A DNA stretch of 64,000 bases, from the NCBI GenBank assembly GCA_001599595.1, contig BCHH01000013.1:168543-232542 (forward strand). The letters run 5' to 3'. The notes under the pieces are model-generated. The model saw only the letters and a program-made list of their open reading frames with translations, was not told the origin of the DNA and did no database searches. The position numbers and the translations under genes are program-made. The DNA comes from Beverwykella pulmonaria (Eukaryota > Ascomycota > Dothideomycetes > Pleosporales > Melanommataceae). Positions 57,291-64,000 of the stretch are shown one piece after another (positions within the stretch are counted from its first letter, which is position 1; the number at the start of each line of letters is the position of its first letter).

Positions 57291-59363
57291 TCAGCCAGTC
57301 GCCAGCTCCCAGACCGCTGCGCTGCCGTCGCCCTTCTCCTCGGCCTCCTGCAGCCTTGCAGTCGCCATCGCCATTTCGTCAGAGTGCAGATGGGCGCCAG
57401 CGTCTTTCAACACCTCCACGTGATCTTTCAACCCCGCTGCCGCCGCCAAGAAGAGGGGTGTGTTGCCGTCGCGATTTCTAAGGTGCACTGACGCTCCCTG
57501 CGCGAGGAAGTCTCGTAAGATATCCAGATTCGGTCCGGTCGCTGCGAGGTGCTGTCGAAGATTCCAGTCAGCTCTCAGCATTTCCGCTTTCGCAAACGCC
57601 ATCTTGCATCATCGGCCACATGTTGTTCCGCATCCACACTGCAGCGGTGTGCCATAGATAAGGACCAGCATGGTACTACCGCCAAGACCAATCCTGCTAG
57701 GCTCTGTATGGCTTTGTGCTGCCTGTGCCGACGGCATCTTTCTCTCATTCTTTATCTCAGATAATGTCGTCGTACCATCTCGCAGGAAACAGCGCTGCCA
57801 GCAAGCTACCATACGACTACTTCCGATACCGGCCCTCTCATTTGCACATTGGCCGAACCAAAACGAGAATTTTCGGCCTGGTTGGGAACCATGTGGCTGA
57901 AAAGAGAAGACGCTAACTGGCAACTTCCAGATGACAATATGAAATGCCACTTACCACGGGCGTATTGTGATTATAGTCTGCATCATTCAGGAGCCATCTG
58001 GGCTCACCTCGAATGATGTCCTTGATATCCTGCGCATTGCCCTTCTGGACAGCGAAGCCCAGAGCAGCAAGATTCGATAGTTCGGGTGTGAGATGACCGC
58101 TCCTCTTTGGATGCTGGAAATGCGTACGCGTCGACTCGGTCAATTCTCCGCGAATCGAAACCGACATCCGCCTCGCTACCTCCTGGGGAGTTGCCTCTGG
58201 CAGAGCCAAAAGGTAAGCCAGCTTGGTGAGCGCTGCTTCGGATGTCATATCTTGCCCGAACACCACACCTGCTCGTCCGAGAGCGGTTGCAGGAGCATAA
58301 AGTGCGCTCACGCTGCCGCTTAGGCACTGTGTCACGTTGACTATGACAATTCCTCTCTTGACTGCGTCTGCCAGGACCCGGGTCATTCCGCTGTCGGCTC
58401 CCCCAGGGGTGTTTCCGGCTCCAAATGTTTCCAGCACCAGTCCTTTCAAGCCCTCTAGACGCAGGACTGCATCGATCATCTCGGACCTCATACCCGGAAA
58501 AATCCGGAGGCAGGCTACGTGTGCCGTGTCGAGTTTGGTCTGGATGCTGAAGGAATTCAGGTCTGTGGGGCGGTAGACGTTATTCCATTGGACGTTTGTT
58601 CGGAGTGACGAAATGGTTGCCAGCGGTGGAAGATTGGGGCTGGCGAAAGCATTGAAGTCGTCGGCGGAAATCTTGGTAGTCCGATTGCCACGGTATAGCT
58701 TAAAGTTAAAAAATAGGCACACTTCGGGAATCATAAAGTGGCCCGCAATGATCAGCGAGCTCAGCAGGTTGTCCTGAGCATCAGTCTGCAGCTCCATCAT
58801 GGGTGCCTGCGACCCCGTGAGAATGACGGGCTTGCCCAGATGGTGCAACATGAAGCTCAGCGCCGAGCACGTGTACGCCAGCGAGTCCGTTCCGTGAAGC
58901 ACCACGAAGCCATCGAAGAGCTGGTAGTTCCGGTATATCGTTTTAGCGATCTGATCCCACCCATTGGAATCGATGGCGCTGCTATCGAGAAGTGTGTCGA
59001 ACTCGTGCACGCAGTACCGAATGCGGCGCTCGTACGCGCTGATTGGCGTCCGTAGGCTCTGTACCGCTTTGCACGTGCCTTTGTCGTCAACCACAACTTC
59101 CAAAGGCTCGGGGTACGATCCGTCGTTGAAGCAGGGCCGAGGAGCAAGCCCGGCTTTCAGAAAGCCGCGCGCGGGTATCAGACCGTCAGGCGATTTTTGC
59201 ATGCATATCGTGCCCCCTGTCCAGGTATGAGCTCGAGAATGGCGAATTGGGAGGGATTGGGAGGAAACGTACCTGTGATAATGATGAGGATTCGAGATTC
59301 AGGAAGCTGCAGTTCGAATGTATCGCCCATAATCGATAGCTCTCCGAGGAGCTTTCCGGGCAT
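57291..59363 (-). CDS. L-asparaginase, type I, with C-terminal ankyrin repeats
   Basis: Hydrolyses L-asparagine to aspartate and ammonium; a cytosolic type with an ankyrin tail, like the mammalian 60-kDa asparaginase/lysophospholipase. Exons 59363-59273, 59216-57955 and 57551-57291; 537 aa. The first intron (56 nt) splits the first active-site motif, reading ILIIITGGTICMQ after splicing, with T33 as the nucleophile. The second motif has T140-D141 in VLHGTDSLAYT. VILTGSQAPM and GAGNTPG follow. The last intron is long (403 nt, branch GCTGAC) and joins NTPV to HLAATGPNLDIL, restoring an ankyrin repeat; DGNTPLFLAAAAGLKDHVEV is the next one. There is no signal peptide. It lies near nmrA in the same orientation. 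Confidence 0.92.
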
Positions 59364-60190
59364 GCGCACGGCTCCTTTCTCTTTCTTGTGACGACAACAA
59401 ACGCCCTCTACTCTTGGATCTAATTGCTATGCAGACTTCAGATCAAGTTGAAAAAAGAAAAGAAAAAAAATTGGGTGGTTGTCGGAATGTCGTGCAAAGG
59501 TGGAGGTCAACTCGAGTTCGAGGTGTGAGCTATTTCAGGTTGTCAGAAGATTGGATTCCCAAGCTCCGAAAATTCGTCGGGGTTTCGTTTATTCGTCGCA
59601 CACCAACGGGCAAAAATGGTCACCTAAACGTCGGTGAAAAATGTAAAGCACGTCTTAGTATCGAACCCTCTTTGTTCTTCACCGATTAAGCCCGCAGCAC
59701 GATCCTTTCATCGCACATAATCTGCGCTCCAAAGTTTCCTCCTCATTGGCCCAGTCTGGCCGTCATGATGCAAACCCTTCAGACCAGCGTGCAGTACGCT
59801 AAAGAAGATAGATAAGTAGTGCTCCACACCCGCTGATTCTGTTACCCCTTCAAAACGTCGCGATTACCCCTTCGAAACTGAAAATTCTTCATTCGCAAAA
59901 TGATGCTAGAATGGTGCATGGATCCATCCTCGGAGTTGTGGAGGTGAGGAAAGCGTCGGCTTTGTTTTTTCCCTCTAGCATTGATTAATAGCGTTAGGAT
60001 GAATTGGCAAGGTTTACGTCATGCGTCGTGAAGATTTTCTAATTAGGTCGGGCGAGTAGATGGGAGGATGGAATAGGAAAAATTAAGAGCTGGAGGGGCT
60101 GCGCTGGGGCGCGTCGCACACGTGTGAGAAATGGTTGGAATCGTAGTTATGCTACCTACTGCCGGCTCACAGACGGCATCACCTGAGCAT
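59364..60190. other. Asparaginase promoter and 3' region of the next gene
   Basis: 827 bp with no supported gene. A pair of GATA motifs at 59806-59815 is listed separately. Confidence 0.45.
59806..59815 (+). promoter_or_regulatory. Tandem GATA motifs upstream of the asparaginase gene
   Basis: AGATAGATAA contains two adjacent HGATAR words, the consensus for AreA-type GATA factors, about 445 bp upstream of the asparaginase start. Such short words occur often by chance, so this is only a candidate site. Confidence 0.3.
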
Positions 60191-61767
60191 CTAGTATCCA
60201 AATCCAGCAAACGATGTGTCAACACCAAGTACCAAGTCAACAACCCCCGTATGCCAACGCCAAATCAAACCATCATGTCCCTCCGTCCCTCCTATCGGTC
60301 TTCGCAGCAGCCTGTTTGTCCGGTCAGTTTTCCCGGCCGTGAAAATCGACAGCACATCGTTGGAAGCGGCGGTCGCGACATCTTCCGCAGAGACGTTGGG
60401 CTTGGCCGACAGATGTGTTAGCGAAGGCAAGGTCTCTACGTAGGAAATCGGGAGAGAGTGTTGGAGTTGGAGACTGACCATACGCGCTTTCTCGAGAGCC
60501 CTGATTTCCGCCCAGTTGTCCTGGACCCAGGCCAACAGTGTGTCCTTCCGAGCTTTGTCTGAGGATAGGGATTGGGCCCATATCGGTTGGCTCGAGCTTT
60601 CGACCATGGGCCTGGACGTGATGTGAGGCTGGCCTGGAGTCATATCAGCATCAGTTTTTCGGGGTAGCTGACTCTGAACCAAGGGCTAGGAGGATCGAAT
60701 GAGTTCTATGTCACCTCGTTGTGTTCTCCAAGCCCCCATTTACAGTGACGGCACTGGAACTTACCGTCTTGAAAGGAGACCCAGCGCTTCAAGCTCCGCA
60801 AAGCTAGACCCAGAGAGGCGCCCTCGAGGGGAAGCGATTCCTGAATCTCTTTCCAGAGCTGGACGTCGGCTTCTTTGCTATAGTGCTCTGCTATCATGCT
60901 TTCGTATTCTGCGCGCCTGTCGAACGTCTTGAGGGCCTGTTCTAGCACTTCCTCTCGGGTCCATGGCTTGTCTGACGCGCCTATCTCAGGATGTGAGGGC
61001 ATGTACTCTTCGACGAATCTGCGGTACATGGGCCGCTTTGCCCGTCGAGATCGATCGTTTGACTTTTCTATCCGGCCGTCAAAGACATGGTGGGAGAAGA
61101 ATCGGCCGCGAGAGACCCAGTCGAATAGCTCTTCTTCAGTCGCGAATCCAGCCCAGTACTTGGCAGCGTCGAAGCCAAAGAAATTCATCACTTCGTCTGG
61201 CTTGCGAGTCAAGAACAACAGACTTTTCTTTTTGCTCTGCCCTTCCATTTCCTCGACGCGCACATGTAGACCTCTGTCATTGCAGGTAAGCCCCAACGGC
61301 CTATGGCAGATGCCCACGATCTGCAAAAGATCCGAGTCCGACTTCATAAACCGCGTCCACTCAAACAATTCGTCGCAGTCGGATGTGCCTTGACAAGGTG
61401 ACAGTTCCACGTCGACCTGTACATACGCATCAGGGATATCAGGATGCTCGATAGCATAATGATGGGTCGAGCCGGAGACTGTATGGTGTTCGGCTCCAAT
61501 CGCTAGTCCAACATTGATCCAACCGGTTGCGCTTCTTCTCCTTCCCCGATTATTTGGGAGGGTCTCAAAATCAAGTTCGTCGGCAACGAGGACGTCGAGG
61601 TCTCCGTAGTCGGCCTTGCATGGTGCCTCTCGGGGGATTGTGACTTTTTTGAAGATGAGTTCAAGCTGTCCTCTGACTTTAGCTGCGACTTTGTTGTATA
61701 CATCCGGTGGCATGCGCGGGCAATGGATGGGCTTGTCCCCGATGTTGTTGAACGCTTGTCCACCCAT
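60191..61767 (-). CDS. Unknown protein with a nucleotidyltransferase-like N-terminus
   Basis: Exons 61767-60765 and 60633-60191, 481 aa. The donor is GTAAGT; the acceptor (CTCCAG at 60634) is the one that keeps the frame open and follows a CTGATGCTGAT branch region. The N-terminus MGGQAFNNIG, followed about 45 residues later by ADYGDLDVLVAD (D56-x-D58), resembles the GG/GS ... D-x-D pattern of the nucleotidyltransferase fold. Later blocks are HTVSGSTHHYAIEH, YVQVDVELSPC (a further Asp), FDAAKYWAGF and KRPMYRRFVEEYMPSHPEIG. I do not recognise a named family. Another intron near 60480 (GTCAGT) cannot be excluded. It shares a divergent promoter with the NAP-family gene. Confidence 0.72.
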
Positions 61768-62518
61768 TGTGGTGGGGCTTCAGCGTGGTGGTAGGCTCGT
61801 TGGGCAAGACGAGTGTGAGTATTTCAATGGGCAGCGAGCGCGGCGCGGTATAACGCGATAAGACTGGAGTGAATAGAGTGTGTCGCTGGTGACGTGAAAG
61901 TGCGGCCCTTGACCTGTCTGCGTGAGGGCGGCTGAGCCACGCAAGGCACCTTCTTGAGCTAACTTGGACCTGTGGCGCAAGGCTTCATATACAGTCATTC
62001 GCTTGCAGCAGTCATAGCTCCATAGGCGGCAGGTATGGAGGGAAGATGAGGTGAAAGGAAAGTGACGATGTGAGCAATGATCTCACACCCTTTAGCCACC
62101 AACACATTTTCTAAGGACGAACTAAAAAGATCGATACAGCTCTATACCATCGTGGTGTTTCTAACAGCCTGAAATGTGCACCTGTAATTCTTTTTCCCTT
62201 GTTGACAGTAGCATTAAAAGAGTCTGCCAAAGCAGAGGAATGAGGCTGTCGTTATCACTTCCTTCACCAGATTCAGCCACAACGTCCGCGCCACAAACGC
62301 GCTAGAGCTCACATCCCTGCTCCTCATGCCTCAGCATATGAAATTTTGGAGGGTTGCGGCTCCCAACAATAAATTGTCGCGGCGCCGAATACAAGACTCT
62401 GCAACATAATCAGCAAGCTATACTTACCTACCAGTATGTCGCACATCCTACAACGCTCACTCTACAACTCTCTGAGTAATGCTTTTCCTAGAGAATCCCA
62501 TCGTCCCAAGCAGCCCCC
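61768..62518. promoter_or_regulatory. Divergent promoter between the unknown nucleotidyltransferase-like gene and the NAP gene
   Basis: 751 bp between two starts. No supported gene or repeat. Confidence 0.5.
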
Positions 62519-63636
62519 ATGGCCGCCGAACAAAATCCAGAGCAGGTTATGGCCAACTTTGAGGAACTCAATCTCCTCGAATCCGAGTTTGAAGATGCAG
62601 AGCTGGAGCTGAGTACGCAGCGATCCCAACTCCCTTCTCTCCACCGCAATCGCTAATGCAAATTCCCAGTTCGCCAAGCGGACGCTCTCCACGCGCCTCT
62701 CTACCAAAAACGCGCCGACCTCGCAGCAAAGATCCCTCACTTCTGGGCCCTCGTCCTTGAGCAATCACCTCCAGAACTCGACAACTTCTTCCAGCCCTCA
62801 GACTCAAGGATATTCGCCGAATGCCTACAAACAATCAACGTCTCGCGGTTCGAGGTAGACGACCCGGCAGGCTCCCCCCGTAGCTTCGCCATCGAATTTG
62901 GATTTAGCGAGAACCCGTATTTCGAGGACAAGGTGTTGAGCAAAAAGTTTTGGTGCCGAAAGAGCACGGATGGGTGGCAGGGACATGTCTCAGAGCCCGT
63001 CAAGGTCCATTGGAAGAAGGACCAGGACCTGACTGGTGGATTGACGGATGCGGCGTACGAGCTCTTGGAGGCGAGACAGAAGTTGGCGAAGAGCGGGTCC
63101 AAGGCCAAGGACACGACACTACCCGAGTACAAGGCCTTGGCTAGCAAAATCGAGGAGAGCGAGGAAGCCTCGAACAGCTTTTTCGCTTGGTTCGCCTTCG
63201 TTACGAGCTATCGATGGGTCAGCGCGGAGGAGAATGAGGAGGCATGTAAGATGGAGGCCGAGCAGAAAGAGAAGATGAAGCAGGGTGAGAAAGTCGAGGA
63301 TGAGGAGCCGACCGACGATGACGATCAGGACTACCAGGAGACCGAGGTGTTCCCCCAGGGAGATGAGGTCGCCGCCCTGATTGCGGATGAGATGTGGCCT
63401 TCTGCTATCAAGTACTACAGTATGTCCACATTATTCTTCCATGGGTACGTTATGCTGACGCCAGTTCAGAGCTCGCTCATGAGCCGGACGATGAAGATAT
63501 ATCAGAAATCGACGAAGATTTTGAGGAGAACGAAGCCAGCAGCGACATAGAGGCCGACATCCGGGGCCTCGTGAGTAAGAGCAGCGACAGCAAGTCTCGT
63601 GGCCCACCACCGCCTAAGAAGCAGCGATATTCCTAG
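62519..63636 (+). CDS. NAP-family histone chaperone (SET/Vps75 type)
   Basis: Binds and deposits histones in the nucleus. Exons 62519-62612, 62670-63419 and 63470-63636; 336 aa, introns 57 and 50 nt. A long dimerisation helix runs from FEELNLLESEFEDAELEL across the first splice site into RQADALHAPLYQKRADLAAK. The NAP fold core follows: FWALVLEQSPPELDNFF, RSFAIEFGFSENPYFEDKVL and SKKFW. A fungal insert (about 165-200) is rich in Lys and Glu; then NSFFAWFAFV, and the acidic domain EPTDDDDQDYQETEVFPQGDE ahead of IADEMWPSAIKYY. The end is acidic followed by a basic, nuclear-signal-like tail (PPPPKKQRYS). The single-subunit size and the FFAWF motif favour the SET/Vps75 branch over Nap1. Confidence 0.9.
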
Positions 63637-64000
63637 CATCTAGCATTAATGATCACGCTTCTATGTGGGTCTTGAGATAGGTTGGGGGCGTTTGGAATGG
63701 TTGCACTTAGCATATGGGTTGACGGTGCTATTCTTAGGGGGTAAAGAATGAGGCTTTGGTTTACACACATTGGTTTTGGGTGGTTTGAAAGGGTGCCACC
63801 CAGTAATGCGTACAAGCGTATCAGGGATGCGATGACGGATAACCTCGTTAATAGACTGACGCAGTGTAATTCATCTTGGATTCTTTTGCTTCCAGCGGCT
63901 ACCTATGTAGTCTCTCATTCGTAATGTAAGTATAAATCAAGTCAGGCCACACGAATTCATTAACGGGAACCATTTGCCACCCTTCAGCACTTCCAAGTCT
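63637..64000. other. 3' region at the window end
   Basis: 364 bp after the NAP gene. No supported gene or repeat is visible before the window ends. Confidence 0.45.

Overview
The window reads as nuclear DNA of a filamentous ascomycete (Pezizomycotina). Support comes from many short introns (about 46-130 nt, GT/AG with CTAAC- or CTGAC-like branch sites), fungus-specific families (NmrA, GH72 glucanosyltransferase, Pth11/rhodopsin-type membrane protein, tannase) and transposons decayed in a way that resembles repeat-induced point mutation (RIP). The secreted carbohydrate- and ester-active enzymes (glucoamylase with starch-binding domain, GH2 exo-glucosaminidase type, GH43, tannase/feruloyl esterase) fit a plant- or litter-degrading fungus. 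I cannot name the species from sequence alone.

Layout. 1-2.3 kb: the 3' end of a secreted glucoamylase, then a rhodopsin-like seven-helix protein. 2.3-14.3 kb is gene-poor accessory DNA. It holds a broken ankyrin gene, a three-exon cysteine-rich protein built from a duplicated module, an LTR-like remnant, and a complete but dead Fot1/pogo transposon with perfect 100-bp inverted ends. 14.3-31.2 kb is dense and gene-rich: a fungal protein of unknown function, GH72, acyl-CoA dehydrogenase, GH2 exo-glucosaminidase type, APC/C subunit Cdc16, splicing factor Yju2/Cwf16, GH43 and a 2-oxoglutarate oxygenase. 31.2-34.6 kb is again poor, with an LTR-like remnant and a microsatellite. 34.6-44 kb: mitochondrial PDH/BCKDH kinase, a USP7/Ubp15-type deubiquitinase, a p24 cargo receptor and an unrecognised protein. 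44-50 kb is a second repeat island. It holds an imperfect inverted-repeat (foldback) structure, a gene fusing a PD-(D/E)XK nuclease-like domain to a kinase-like domain, a dispersed LTR-like repeat, and a decayed Ty3/gypsy integrase in which a 27-bp coding segment has expanded into a minisatellite interrupted by a 100-N assembly gap. 50-64 kb: tannase, mitochondrial bL19m (Img1), NmrA, an ankyrin-tailed L-asparaginase, a nucleotidyltransferase-like unknown, and a NAP/SET-type histone chaperone.

The conserved genes are ordinary housekeeping loci (cell cycle, splicing, mitochondria, ER-Golgi traffic, chromatin, protein turnover), not one pathway. Two functional links are worth noting: NmrA (nitrogen metabolite repression) lies next to L-asparaginase (nitrogen release), and the secreted hydrolases are scattered rather than clustered. 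The most unusual material is in the 44-50 kb and 5-14 kb islands. Exon structures given here were deduced by eye from reading frame, splice motifs and family similarity; every multi-exon model closes in frame.
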